Positions 24,284-31,585 of a stretch of DNA of 31,585 bases are shown piece by piece; within the stretch, counting starts at the first letter, position 1, and the number at the start of each line of letters is the position of its first letter. The stretch comes from Bacillota bacterium (GTDB taxonomy: Bacteria; Bacillota; Clostridia; Lachnospirales; Lachnospiraceae), in the NCBI GenBank assembly GCA_023414355.1, contig JAEZOB010000013.1, positions 1 to 31,585 on the forward strand, given 5' to 3'. The notes under the pieces were generated by a model. That model saw only the letters and a program-made list of their open reading frames with translations. It was not told where the DNA came from and did no database searches. A program made the translations under genes and the position numbers.

Positions 24284-25392
24284 AGAAAATTGTGGTTAGA
24301 TCAAGTGGATGTGAGCAACGAAACCTTGATGCTGTTTATTGGGAGAGGCTTGCAGTCGCCAATCGAGATTATATTATACAAGAGCCATGGAACGCAGATA
24401 TTATCATATATGTTTCATGCTGTGTTAGCGAGTATGCAACACTTATTTCGATTAAAGAAATTGAAAATTTGTATGATCAAGCGCCACTTGCAAAGGTCAT
24501 AGTTTACGGATGTCTTCCAGGCATTTGTGAATTTGATTTACGGAGAAAAGGAATCTATACATATACTGTAATGCAAAAAGGGAAAATGATTCACGACATG
24601 GGGTGGACTATCCCAGTAGACTATCCGGTATTAACCAAATCGGATAATTACGAATCATCTAATATTAATTCAGTAACTCCACGACAGGAGTTTGATTATG
24701 CAAAGAAAAGTAAGAAGTTAATAATCTCAGACGGTTGTCTGAATCATTGCACATACTGTGTTATACGCTATTCAACAGGAAGTTTAAAGAGCAAGAGTAT
24801 TGCACAAATTAAAGCCGAGTGGAATGCAAATATTACATCAGGTGACACTGTGATGTTGATGGGAGGGGATACTGGGGCCTATGGATTAGATATTGGTACC
24901 AATTTACCAAGTCTCCTTCGTGAACTGCTTGAAGAAGAAGCGGATGTTCGAGTTTACTTACATGATTTAAATATTCGGTGGATGAATACATACTTGGAAT
25001 CATTTTGCCAGGTCATTCGGGATTTTAGTTGTATCCGAGGACTAACATTACCAATCCAATCAGGTAGTGATACGATACTAAAGCAAATGAATCGCAATTA
25101 CTGTGCTGCAGATATTATTAAATGCTTTGGGCAAATACGTATATCGAGGCCTGATGCAATTGTGGGCACGCATATAATCGTAGGGTTTCCAAACGAATCA
25201 GATTTTGATATGGCTCAGACTATTAGCTGTTTAAAACAAATAAAACCAGATTTTATATCTTGTTTTCCATATTCAGAGCATTCAATGGCATTGTCTGCTC
25301 AGTATTTCCCCAAAATAACCGCTGAAGAGGTTGTAAAGCGCATTGCAATCCTCAAGGACAATTTTGGAATATTAGTGAAAGTATATAGTTGA
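24280..25392 (+). CDS. Methylthiotransferase-like radical SAM enzyme lacking a TRAM domain
   Basis: A 370-residue MiaB/RimO/MtaB-type protein. The N-terminal UPF0004 domain has the three auxiliary-cluster cysteines in family context: SSGCEQRNLDA (C11), VSCCVSEYA (C47/48) and VYGCLPG (C78). The radical SAM motif is C153-x3-C157-x2-C160 (CLNHCTYC), with later family segments LPIQSGSDTILKQMNRNY and GTHIIVGFPNES. The chain ends right after the radical SAM barrel, while MiaB, RimO and MtaB normally carry a C-terminal TRAM domain for RNA/protein binding. Known members insert SCH3 groups in tRNA or ribosomal protein S12. Loss of TRAM and the gene neighbours suggest a non-tRNA substrate. Confidence 0.82.
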   Translation: MKKIVVRSSGCEQRNLDAVYWERLAVANRDYIIQEPWNADIIIYVSCCVSEYATLISIKEIENLYDQAPLAKVIVYGCLPGICEFDLRRKGIYTYTVMQKGKMIHDMGWTIPVDYPVLTKSDNYESSNINSVTPRQEFDYAKKSKKLIISDGCLNHCTYCVIRYSTGSLKSKSIAQIKAEWNANITSGDTVMLMGGDTGAYGLDIGTNLPSLLRELLEEEADVRVYLHDLNIRWMNTYLESFCQVIRDFSCIRGLTLPIQSGSDTILKQMNRNYCAADIIKCFGQIRISRPDAIVGTHIIVGFPNESDFDMAQTISCLKQIKPDFISCFPYSEHSMALSAQYFPKITAEEVVKRIAILKDNFGILVKVYS

Positions 25393-25430
25393 TTCTAATA
25401 AACAGTTAATGTAGTGGATTTTACTATAAT

Positions 25431-26369
25431 ATGAAAGGATTGAGATATTGCGTGGCAAGTTTAAAAATCACAAGTTCATTTAATGCATTTCATGGAACAC
25501 ATAAAATTGTTCATTGTGAATATTCAATTTCGATTATAATTAAAGGGGAGATTATATTGGGCTTTGTCAAACATCTGGACTCTGCTAATCTCGTAAAAAC
25601 GCTTGAATCTCAATGCGCGCTTTTAGCTAACTGTTATCTAGATGAAATACTTGGAAGAGCTACACATGAGGTGATTGCCATGCATTTTATGAATATTTTT
25701 GAAAATGTGGCAGATGAAATAGTTGTTATTGGTGACAATATGGAAGTCAGTGTTAGCCGGTCAGACTTGCAAACATATAGATATCAGTCTTTTTCGCTTC
25801 TACAAAAAGGCATTAGTGCTTTTTTGAAATGCAATCTTCACGAGTCATACAATATACTAACTGAAGCAATTGAAAAAGATGAGCTAAATCAACAAGCATA
25901 TATGTTACGTGGCAGAGTATTGCGTTATATGGGTGAGTATCACAAGGCAAAAGATGATTTTTCTCATGTAATTAAATTAGATGAAAAATGGTCAGAAGGT
26001 TATCGTAATATGGGCAACATTCTGTTGTTTCTTGAATGTTACGATAAGATGATGCCTTATTTCGACCAAGCTATAAAACTAGCTCCATATAGTAGCCTCG
26101 CGATAAACAATAGAGGATATGCACAGATTTTGCTTGGAAATTATGATGCAGCAATTTCTGATTGCCTTCGTGCTATAGATTTGAATCCAGAATATGTAGA
26201 AGCGCATACTGATGTTGCAGCTGCTTATGAAAAACTCGGAGAAGTTGAGTTAGCTGCCAGATTTCGGGAGGCTGCAGAAAAGATTCAAAATAAACATTCA
26301 ACTAATGAAAATGCTACTTATACAATAGGAGATCCGGAGGACTATAGATGTTTTTATCTATTGGAATAG
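25431..26369 (+). CDS. QueD/PTPS-like domain fused to TPR repeats
   Basis: A 312-residue protein. Residues 8-110 resemble 6-pyruvoyl-tetrahydropterin synthase/QueD: SLKITSSFNAFHGTHKIVHC, then EYSISIIIKGEI (family FxAxH...HGHxYxxxVxxxGE), GFVKHLDSANLVKTLE and THEVIAMHFMNIF (family PTxENIAxxI). Not all zinc and catalytic residues are present. Residues about 125-290 contain roughly five TPR units (ILTEAIEKDELNQQAYMLRG, ... AISDCLRAIDLNPEYVEAH). ATG 25431 has no ribosome site and directly follows TATAAT; GTG 25452, behind AAAGGA and starting MASLKITSSF, may be the true start. The fusion is unusual; a scaffold or carrier-binding role is possible. Confidence 0.6.
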   Translation: MKGLRYCVASLKITSSFNAFHGTHKIVHCEYSISIIIKGEIILGFVKHLDSANLVKTLESQCALLANCYLDEILGRATHEVIAMHFMNIFENVADEIVVIGDNMEVSVSRSDLQTYRYQSFSLLQKGISAFLKCNLHESYNILTEAIEKDELNQQAYMLRGRVLRYMGEYHKAKDDFSHVIKLDEKWSEGYRNMGNILLFLECYDKMMPYFDQAIKLAPYSSLAINNRGYAQILLGNYDAAISDCLRAIDLNPEYVEAHTDVAAAYEKLGEVELAARFREAAEKIQNKHSTNENATYTIGDPEDYRCFYLLE

Positions 26370-27313
26370 CAATCTATAATGAAGAAAAGAGTATTGAAAA
26401 ATGTCTAAGAAGTTTGAAAGACGCAATTGTCGGATTCGATTATAGATTATATTTGTGTTTTAATGGTTGCACCGATGATTCTGAACAGATTGTTAAACAT
26501 ATCCTACAGTCGGAGAATGTAATGCATTACCAATTACTGTATAGTAAAAAAGGGAAAGTGCTTGCTCAGAATGTTATAATAAATGAAATAGATCGCGCAG
26601 GTCACTCTGGCGATCCAATTGTATTTATAGATGCTGATGTTGAACTGCATCCGGAGTGTATCTGGAATCTATATAATGAGCTTTTCCGAGTTAATGAGCT
26701 TTTAGTAGTTGGGGCTTTGACTAAGCCTATTCCAAGAAAGCGTAAAAATCTCTGGTATTATGTTTTGAATATCAGGAATTTATATCCGCTTTCTGAAGTT
26801 GCGAAATACGATGTACAAGAATACAAGTGGTATTGTACTCAGTACCCTCAGAGGTGCATTTCTCCAAAAAATGAGATGAAAAATAAGATTTATTTTCATG
26901 GTAGATGTTTTATGCTGAAATACGCTAGGCTTTATCAAGTTCCTTTGACTGGAGAAGTTGCTGATGACACTTATCTAGCAAATAATATTCACTATAACTT
27001 TGGACCAGGGGTTATTCGGAATATTTTTAGTGCTGTCGTATATTACATTGCATATGATGATCCAGTTACACACTGGAAAACATATTGGCGCGTTTATAAT
27101 GACAAGATTCATATTGATAAGGTTTATCAACAATTTAGTGAAATCCGTAAAAAAGAAAAAACGGTTCTTAATTCAGAATATATAGCAACACTGCCTATAA
27201 GAATCCAGCTATGCTTTTGGGCATATCGAGGATTTATAAAAATTGAAAAATTAAGTTATCGATTATTACCACAGAAAAGTATTGAAAAAATATGGATTTA
27301 CAAGGAGAAATAA
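26348..27313 (+). CDS. GT2-family glycosyltransferase
   Basis: A 321-residue GT-A fold enzyme. It begins MFLSIGIAIYNEEKSIEKCL, followed by LYLCFNGCTDDSEQIV and the metal-binding FIDADVELHPE, the usual GT2 order. A later GEVADDTYLANN segment fits the catalytic acidic region. No clear TM helices, so it is probably cytosolic or peripheral. Ribosome site CCGGAGG fixes the start; it overlaps the TPR gene by 22 nt. The sugar and acceptor are unknown; with the GT1 and GT4 enzymes it makes three glycosyltransferases in the operon. Confidence 0.82.
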   Translation: MFLSIGIAIYNEEKSIEKCLRSLKDAIVGFDYRLYLCFNGCTDDSEQIVKHILQSENVMHYQLLYSKKGKVLAQNVIINEIDRAGHSGDPIVFIDADVELHPECIWNLYNELFRVNELLVVGALTKPIPRKRKNLWYYVLNIRNLYPLSEVAKYDVQEYKWYCTQYPQRCISPKNEMKNKIYFHGRCFMLKYARLYQVPLTGEVADDTYLANNIHYNFGPGVIRNIFSAVVYYIAYDDPVTHWKTYWRVYNDKIHIDKVYQQFSEIRKKEKTVLNSEYIATLPIRIQLCFWAYRGFIKIEKLSYRLLPQKSIEKIWIYKEK

Positions 27314-27319
27314 TTTTAA

Positions 27320-28381
27320 ATGAGCAAACGTATAGTAATGGGAGTTTTAATGCCAAGTATTTATATTGGCGGAGGAGAAAATGCTACACTATTTGCAATA
27401 GAACATACAGACACACGATACATACATTGGCATATTGTTGTAGTTACGGATCCATGGGTGACAGAATCACTCTTATGGCGCTTTGCAGATTCTGTAAAGG
27501 TATATTATGAGGGAAACTGTTATTATAGAGGTGAAAAAATGCCAATGAATATCCAGCATGCTCTTATGGAACTCGATCTCTGTGATGGAGTGATATCATG
27601 GGAACTTGATGAAAAGCGAAGTAAGATGTTCAGTGCCTGTAAGGGAAGAAAAATTCACTGGATTTTTCGGCATGATGTTAATCATAAAAAGTTTGTGCAT
27701 AATGATCATATCTTATTGACTTGTTCTGAGGGATGTATACCTGATTTCGGAAATGTTGACCGTAACAGGATCTTTATTATACCTTCCGCTTTTGAACCGC
27801 AGCATTGTTATACCCATAAATCAAAATATGCTATTCGTGAAGAATGGGGAATAAAAGAAGAACTGGTAATTGGCTATCTTGGGCGGATGGATCGTAACAA
27901 AAATATCTATGCTGTTGCTAGGACAGTTGCTGGTTTAACAAATATGATTGCTATATGCTATGGCTCGAAGAACTCACAAAGTCCTGAAATTGAAAGAGAT
28001 ATCGCAAAAATCGCTGGGGACCGCTTAATCTGGCATGAGCCTATCCTCAATGTTGGTGAAGTTTTGAAAGGGGTAGATGTTCTTATGTTACCATCTTATT
28101 CTGAAGTATTTTCTTTAACGCTCTTGGAGGCATGGGCTTTGAAAACTCCAGTTGTGTGTTCAGATGTAGGTGAAGTTCCCTTTATACAAAAAAAATATGG
28201 AAAAGTCTGTACACTTATAGATCCAAATGCTGATGCTGATACGATTCGCAAGAAGATTTTCGAATCAATAAATGATATTGAAGCAATTGAAAGAGCTCAT
28301 AACATAGTCATTGAACACTATAATACAGATATTGTTTCAGATAAGTGGACAAGATTTCTTTTGAATTCAATTTCTTTGTAA
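27320..28381 (+). CDS. GT4-family glycosyltransferase
   Basis: A 353-residue GT-B enzyme. The N-terminus has the donor/acceptor loop IYIGGGENATLFA. The C-terminal half has VIGYLGRMDRNKNIY, VLMLPSYSEVFSLTLLEAWA (EX7E motif of GT4) and TPVVCSDVGEVPFI. Start ATG follows AAGGAG; the gap to the previous gene is 6 nt. Retaining glycosyltransferase by family; donor unknown. Confidence 0.85.
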   Translation: MSKRIVMGVLMPSIYIGGGENATLFAIEHTDTRYIHWHIVVVTDPWVTESLLWRFADSVKVYYEGNCYYRGEKMPMNIQHALMELDLCDGVISWELDEKRSKMFSACKGRKIHWIFRHDVNHKKFVHNDHILLTCSEGCIPDFGNVDRNRIFIIPSAFEPQHCYTHKSKYAIREEWGIKEELVIGYLGRMDRNKNIYAVARTVAGLTNMIAICYGSKNSQSPEIERDIAKIAGDRLIWHEPILNVGEVLKGVDVLMLPSYSEVFSLTLLEAWALKTPVVCSDVGEVPFIQKKYGKVCTLIDPNADADTIRKKIFESINDIEAIERAHNIVIEHYNTDIVSDKWTRFLLNSISL

Positions 28382-28425
28382 AAGGATAGATTTTTTCTCC
28401 TTGTATAGTATGAATGGAGGTACTT

Positions 28426-29313
28426 ATGGGACAAGAACTTTTAATTGAATTGATAAGCGACTGCAATTTAAAATGTAAAATGTGTGCATTTAAACAGGGC
28501 TTTTCTCATGAAAGCATGTCCGAGGAAATGATCTGTGATCTTTTTCACCAAATTAATATTATTAACCAAAAATCTAAATTATACAATTTTACTGATCTCA
28601 GAATGGATGGTAACAGTGAACCTTTGCTTTATAAAGATCCCGGATTTGTAATGAACCTTGCTATGCAAGCGGGTATTCAGTATATAAATATAACAACAAA
28701 TGGTGTGTTACTAAATTATGAGATGACTGATCGATTAATGGATACATCATTGACTACTCTTGATATAAGCATGACTGGAATCATCCCAGAGATTTATTCA
28801 GAATTTCAAGGATATGGATTGAAAGCAGATAAGTGTAAAGAGCAAATCACCCGAATTAAGGAAAATGTTCAGTATTTTATTAAGCAAAAGATACGTTGGA
28901 AAAAGAATATTACTTTAACAATGCGATATATCATCACTCCCATGACTAAGCCACATTTTGGTGAATATATAGATTACTTCCGATCTATTCGCGCTGATGC
29001 TGTTATGGGAATGACATTGACGAACACAGGATTACGTGGTAAGTGCCACCCATATGAAGAAATAGTAGGTAGAAAACGATGCGAATCGCCAGAACATCCA
29101 GTAATTTGTGCCAATGGTGATGTGCTGATGGCTTTTTGTCCCTATGATATTCCTATATTAGGAAATATGATTGAGCGTCCCTTATCCGATATTCTTATGG
29201 CTCCACAGACGGAAAAATGGCTTACTTCTATCCGTAAAATTATCGTTGAGGATATGCCTATAAATTGTAAAAGCTGTCATAACACGCATATTTATAAAGG
29301 AGGAAAATGGTGA
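28426..29313 (+). CDS. Radical SAM/SPASM-type enzyme
   Basis: A 295-residue protein. CX3CX2C motif at C13, C17, C20 (DCNLKCKMC) close to the N-terminus, then LRMDGNSEPLLYKDP and INITTNG, the usual radical SAM strands. The C-terminal region has a short SPASM/twitch-like set: RCESPEHPVICANGDVLMAF, then CPYD, GNM and CKSCHN. There is no leader-binding domain, unlike the maturase at 13018. ATG 28426 is chosen because GGAGG at 28416-28420 lies 5 nt upstream; the ATG at 28414 contains that site. It overlaps the next gene by 7 nt. The substrate may be a sugar, amino acid or peptide; not resolvable. Confidence 0.82.
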   Translation: MGQELLIELISDCNLKCKMCAFKQGFSHESMSEEMICDLFHQINIINQKSKLYNFTDLRMDGNSEPLLYKDPGFVMNLAMQAGIQYINITTNGVLLNYEMTDRLMDTSLTTLDISMTGIIPEIYSEFQGYGLKADKCKEQITRIKENVQYFIKQKIRWKKNITLTMRYIITPMTKPHFGEYIDYFRSIRADAVMGMTLTNTGLRGKCHPYEEIVGRKRCESPEHPVICANGDVLMAFCPYDIPILGNMIERPLSDILMAPQTEKWLTSIRKIIVEDMPINCKSCHNTHIYKGGKW

Positions 29314-29681
29314 ATACTGGTTTTAAAAAAAACGATTTACAAAGCTTTGTTGCAAAGTGTGCTGAAAAGAAATTAATCATAATTGGCGATAAAGTCGAAA
29401 CTGAAGCGGTACGGATGATCTTTTTAGATAATTTAGGCATTACCCCTTATGGTGAGTTCTGCTTTGACGGTAAAGCAAATTTTTATCTACAAATTACTTT
29501 GGATGAATTAATTGCAGAGAAAAATCAAATCGTTGTTTTGATAACAGATCGACATCCTTTCAAGGTTGAACGGTGGCTTATTTTACACGGCATTGAGGAT
29601 TATTATTGTTCCCAACTCTTTCTTGAACGATATATATTTAATAATAATACTAATGTCTGTCATTTCTTTATAGATGATTAA
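29307..29681 (+). CDS. Small Rossmann-like protein of unknown function
   Basis: A 124-residue protein. It has the strand-helix rhythm of a nucleotide-binding or sugar-enzyme N-terminal domain (KKLIIIGDKVETEAVRMIFL, then DN(L)GITPYGEFCFDGKA, LDELIAEKNQIVVLITD, RWLILHGIEDYY), similar to stand-alone domains found beside FkbM and PglD-like proteins in polysaccharide clusters. No glycine-rich loop is present, so catalysis is doubtful. Ribosome site AAGGAGG; it overlaps the radical SAM gene by 7 nt. Possibly a partner of that enzyme. Confidence 0.6.
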   Translation: MVNTGFKKNDLQSFVAKCAEKKLIIIGDKVETEAVRMIFLDNLGITPYGEFCFDGKANFYLQITLDELIAEKNQIVVLITDRHPFKVERWLILHGIEDYYCSQLFLERYIFNNNTNVCHFFIDD

Positions 29682-29696
29682 AGTGAGGAAATATCG

Positions 29697-30452
29697 ATGT
29701 ATGACTGCCATGTACATAGTAACTTTTCAAAAGATTCGATGACTTCCATTGATGAAATGTGTTTGAAAGCTATCGATTTGAATCTATGTGGAATATGCTT
29801 TACTGAACATATGGATTCAATTCATTATCAGTATATGAATGACCGTTCTTATATTGAAAAATTTTTAAGTGAAATAAAGCAAGTCAAGGCACGTTATTAT
29901 GGTCAATTGGAAGTCCTGTCAGGTTTTGAATTTTCCGAACCTCATAAGAATATGGCTTTTTTTCAAGCTTTAAATCAGTATCAATTTGATTATAGAATGT
30001 GTTCTATTCATCATGGACATAATAATGTATTTCCGAATAGAGAAGTTAATTATAATAAATTTATAGAAGGTTATTTTGAAGAAGTGGAAAAGACTTTACT
30101 GGAAGCAGATTTTGATACTTTGGGACATATTGACTTACCACGAAGATATTTTTCCCGATTTCCAGCAAACGCTAAATATTTACATAAGATATTTTATATA
30201 ATGGTTGCAAAGGATGTGGCACTAGAAGTAAATACTTCCACTTTCGGGGGGGATTTTGCGGATGACTTTCTGGATTTATCATATGTGAAAATATATAAAG
30301 CATGTGGTGGGAAAAGGATTGTATTAGGTTCTGATGCACATTCACCATCGAGACTTGCTGAAGGATTTTACAAAATTGTCAATGCACTTCCGACAGGTTT
30401 GCAAGTAGGTTTTATAAGCAATACTAAGTTCAGTTCGATCTTTGAAACATAA
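29697..30452 (+). CDS. PHP-domain phosphoesterase (histidinol-phosphatase-like)
   Basis: A 251-residue PHP protein. Metal-binding motifs: DCHVHSNFS (H5, H7), CFTEHMD (E37, H38), CSIHHGH, DTLGHIDLPRR and VLGSDAHSPSR, all in family order. Similar proteins hydrolyse histidinol phosphate or other phosphomonoesters. No histidine genes are nearby, so a sugar-phosphate or pathway-intermediate substrate is more likely. Ribosome site GAGG, 15 nt after the preceding stop. It is the last gene of the operon; the terminator at 30522 follows. Confidence 0.85.
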   Translation: MYDCHVHSNFSKDSMTSIDEMCLKAIDLNLCGICFTEHMDSIHYQYMNDRSYIEKFLSEIKQVKARYYGQLEVLSGFEFSEPHKNMAFFQALNQYQFDYRMCSIHHGHNNVFPNREVNYNKFIEGYFEEVEKTLLEADFDTLGHIDLPRRYFSRFPANAKYLHKIFYIMVAKDVALEVNTSTFGGDFADDFLDLSYVKIYKACGGKRIVLGSDAHSPSRLAEGFYKIVNALPTGLQVGFISNTKFSSIFET

Positions 30453-30521
30453 ACTTCAATGAAACATCATTGGTAAAATAATGTTTTGTACAATCTACTA
30501 TGATATACTAGATGTTAAGGC

Positions 30522-30571
30522 TAGTATGCTAATATGAGACTGCCGAATTTGACTCTTATATTAGCATATTA
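30522..30571 (+). terminator. Terminator of the biosynthetic operon
   Basis: A 14-bp A/T-rich stem (TAGTATGCTAATAT / ATATTAGCATATTA, one G-U) with a 22-nt loop, followed by AAGTTTCTTTTT. It closes the transcript that ends with the PHP gene. Confidence 0.7.
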
Positions 30572-30595
30572 AAGTTTCTTTTTCATATTGGTGAT

Positions 30596-31018
30596 GTGAT
30601 CAGTGGTATCGGTTGGACGATGAAATATCCTGAGATTGAATACGCTGATTATTATCGTGCCAGTTCTTTGAAGAAGTTATCAGAGGGAGAAGTAATCAAT
30701 TCAGAGAAAGCACCATGGCTTTCTCTGGTTCCAGATCTGGCAACCTATGATTGGCGAGGTGCCAGAATGCCGGATAATAAATGCTGGAAAAATAAATGTT
30801 TCCAATGCAAATGGGCGACAATTGCAAATTTTGCAATTGAATATGAGTTTGGAGTTGTGCAGAAGCATCGATCCGAAAGCTTTTGCTACGGACCGAAGAA
30901 CTGTAAGATCTATGAGATGGGAAGAGCCAGAGCGGTTCCATATAAAGAGATGGGCAGCGTCTACGATGAGGGGTGGCTTGATGACATCTGCACCGAAAAG
31001 CGGGATGATGAAGAATAA
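30596..31018 (+). CDS. Cys-rich protein of unknown function
   Basis: A 140-residue protein with GTG start and no clear ribosome site; an internal ATG at 30620 is an alternative. The N-terminus may be truncated. The central part MPDNKCWKNKCFQCKWATIA and a later SFCYGPKNCKIYEMGRARAV hold five cysteines (C-x4-5-C-x2-C ... C-x5-C) suggestive of a metal site. The strongly charged end (CTEKRDDEE) looks like a real C-terminus. I do not recognise a function. It lies outside the operon terminator and inside the direct-repeat-bracketed segment, and its codon use looks closer to region 1 than to the operon. Confidence 0.6.
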   Translation: MISGIGWTMKYPEIEYADYYRASSLKKLSEGEVINSEKAPWLSLVPDLATYDWRGARMPDNKCWKNKCFQCKWATIANFAIEYEFGVVQKHRSESFCYGPKNCKIYEMGRARAVPYKEMGSVYDEGWLDDICTEKRDDEE

Positions 31019-31119
31019 ATGCAATGGGCTGGTCGAAAATATAGTCAAGCTAATACTATTATTTAAAGATTAGCTAGTAGCGCCAAAGAACTTCATCCAT
31101 ATAAAGAAGGATATTATAA

Positions 31120-31236
31120 ATGATTGAATATAACAAAGCACAAGTCGAACGGATTGCAACTAATAACGGCTTTGTACGAGATACATATATTTACGACGAA
31201 CTTACGACAGTTTTACGAATGAAATGTAAAGAATGA
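31120..31236 (+). pseudogene. N-terminal fragment resembling an AbiEii-type nucleotidyltransferase
   Basis: Only 38 codons: starts MIEYNKAQVERIATNNGFVR, then DTYIYDELTTVLRMKCKE. The first part matches the usual AbiEii N-terminus (xxIAxxxGFxRDTxEKVxRL), but the homology ends after RDT and the frame stops soon after. The ribosome site AAGAAGGATATTATAA is good. AbiEii proteins are the toxin part of an abortive-infection system; nothing functional is left here. Confidence 0.4.
31190..31208 (+). repeat. 19-bp repeat with TTACGAC core, copy 1
   Basis: TTTACGACGAACTTACGAC here and TTTACGACCAACTTACGAC at 31382-31400 differ at one base. Each contains TTACGAC twice. The first copy is exactly where the AbiEii similarity ends, so it may mark a recombination point. 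Confidence 0.55.
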
Positions 31237-31316
31237 ATTGGAAGAAAAACAGAACATGCTAGGTATAAGGAAATGAAGACATATATAAGTATTTACAGTA
31301 TTAAGAATGGTTTCCC

Positions 31317-31338
31317 GACGATGAAGAGTAAGGAATAA
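31317..31338 (+). repeat. Right copy of the 22-bp direct repeat bracketing the biosynthetic operon
   Basis: GACGATGAAGA, then G, then TAAGGAATAA; 21/22 identical and in the same orientation as 20865-20886. In both copies one frame ends in TMK(N/S)KE followed by TAA, so they might also be remnants of the same gene end. No integrase gene is seen between or beside them. Confidence 0.6.
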
Positions 31339-31381
31339 GAAAGCCTGTATTTATGCGGGTTTGAAAAAATAATGGTCAGGA

Positions 31382-31400
31382 TTTACGACCAACTTACGAC
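31382..31400 (+). repeat. 19-bp repeat with TTACGAC core, copy 2
   Basis: 18/19 identical to 31190-31208, same orientation, 192 bp apart. It lies in a gene-free stretch (31237-31459) between the AbiEii remnant and the IS66-like end. Confidence 0.55.
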
Positions 31401-31459
31401 CAAATAATATTGTATATTTTAAAGAAACTCTTGGAAAATGAAGTGCCCCCCTTTTGTTA

Positions 31460-31585
31460 GTAAGCGTCAAATCATACGCTCCCAGTAAATTTAAAGCGCC
31501 GCTTACTTGCGACGCTTGCTGTAGCAATCAACCGGGAGTGTCTTTGACCACGGCATGAGTGGCTCCAGCTTTGATTGTTCTATAT
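31460..31585 (-). mobile_element. End of an IS66-family insertion sequence
   Basis: GTAAGCGTC at 31460 fits the GTAA-type terminal inverted repeats of IS66 elements. The transposase C-terminus follows on the minus strand at 31503-31583. The rest of the element lies beyond the window, so target duplications cannot be checked. Confidence 0.55.
31503..31583 (-). CDS. tnpC: IS66-family transposase, C-terminal fragment
   Basis: Partial gene entering from the right edge. The last residues read IEQSKLEPLMPWSKTLPVDC, then YSKRRK; the LEPLMPWSKTLP stretch matches the typical C-terminal LLPW segment of IS66 transposases. It ends about 43 bp inside the putative inverted repeat. Assignment rests on this short stretch only. 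Confidence 0.5.
   Translation of the reverse strand: MEQSKLEPLMPWSKTLPVDCYSKRRK

Overview
The window looks like accessory chromosome of a low-GC Gram-positive anaerobe, most likely a Lachnospiraceae-type Clostridium. This is inferred from strong AGGAGG ribosome sites, RsbU/RsbW/STAS partner-switching proteins, Nif11-type leader peptides, a Csp-like S8 protease, class C group II introns after terminators, and IS1182 and IS66 relatives. No rRNA, tRNA or CRISPR array was seen.

Region 1 (about 125-14,450) is a co-regulated peptide/signalling locus. It holds eight small genes with a (D/E)ELxxVxGG-type leader end. Three (minus strand) have an invariant C-x2-C-x17-H-x5-H core that resembles a C2H2 zinc finger. 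Two have a four-Cys core (CP...CK[N/D]C...C). Three have Nif11-like leaders and zinc-ribbon-like cores, and these lie directly upstream of a radical SAM/SPASM maturase. Between them are a Ddl-like ATP-grasp ligase, a dCache-HAMP-SpoIIE phosphatase with an amino-acid-binding signature, a sensor-MFS membrane protein, an RsbW-like kinase, a polar amino-acid ABC transporter whose permease is fused to two tandem binding proteins, its ATPase, and a STAS anti-sigma antagonist. Five copies of one bipartite motif, GAGCTAC-N13/14-CGTAT(A/T), stand in front of the three solo peptide genes and both long operons, on both strands. At the three solo genes the distance to the start codon is identical. This looks like the promoter of a dedicated alternative sigma factor, which the partner-switching proteins would control. 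The sigma gene is not in the window.

Region 2 (14,658-20,780) is a mobile-element pile-up. A truncated S8 protease and its terminator are followed by a class C group II intron whose catalytic domain V is split by an IS1182-family element. A second class C intron starts within about one base of the end of the first and carries two 98-bp copies of its domain V/VI end. Both intron proteins have one in-frame TAA. The tail of a third intron lies at the window start.

Region 3 (20,780-31,585) appears more A+T-rich and looks acquired. After an esterase pseudogene comes a nine-gene, mostly overlapping operon: a GT1-type glycosyltransferase, a radical SAM enzyme with an unusual CX8CX2C motif, a TRAM-less methylthiotransferase-like radical SAM enzyme, a QueD/PTPS-like plus TPR protein, GT2 and GT4 glycosyltransferases, a radical SAM/SPASM enzyme, a small Rossmann-like protein and a PHP phosphoesterase. 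I do not recognise this set; it looks like a biosynthetic cluster for a glycosylated small molecule or peptide. A 22-bp direct repeat (21/22 identical) brackets it. The right edge holds a Cys-rich orphan, an AbiEii-like remnant and the end of an IS66-family element.
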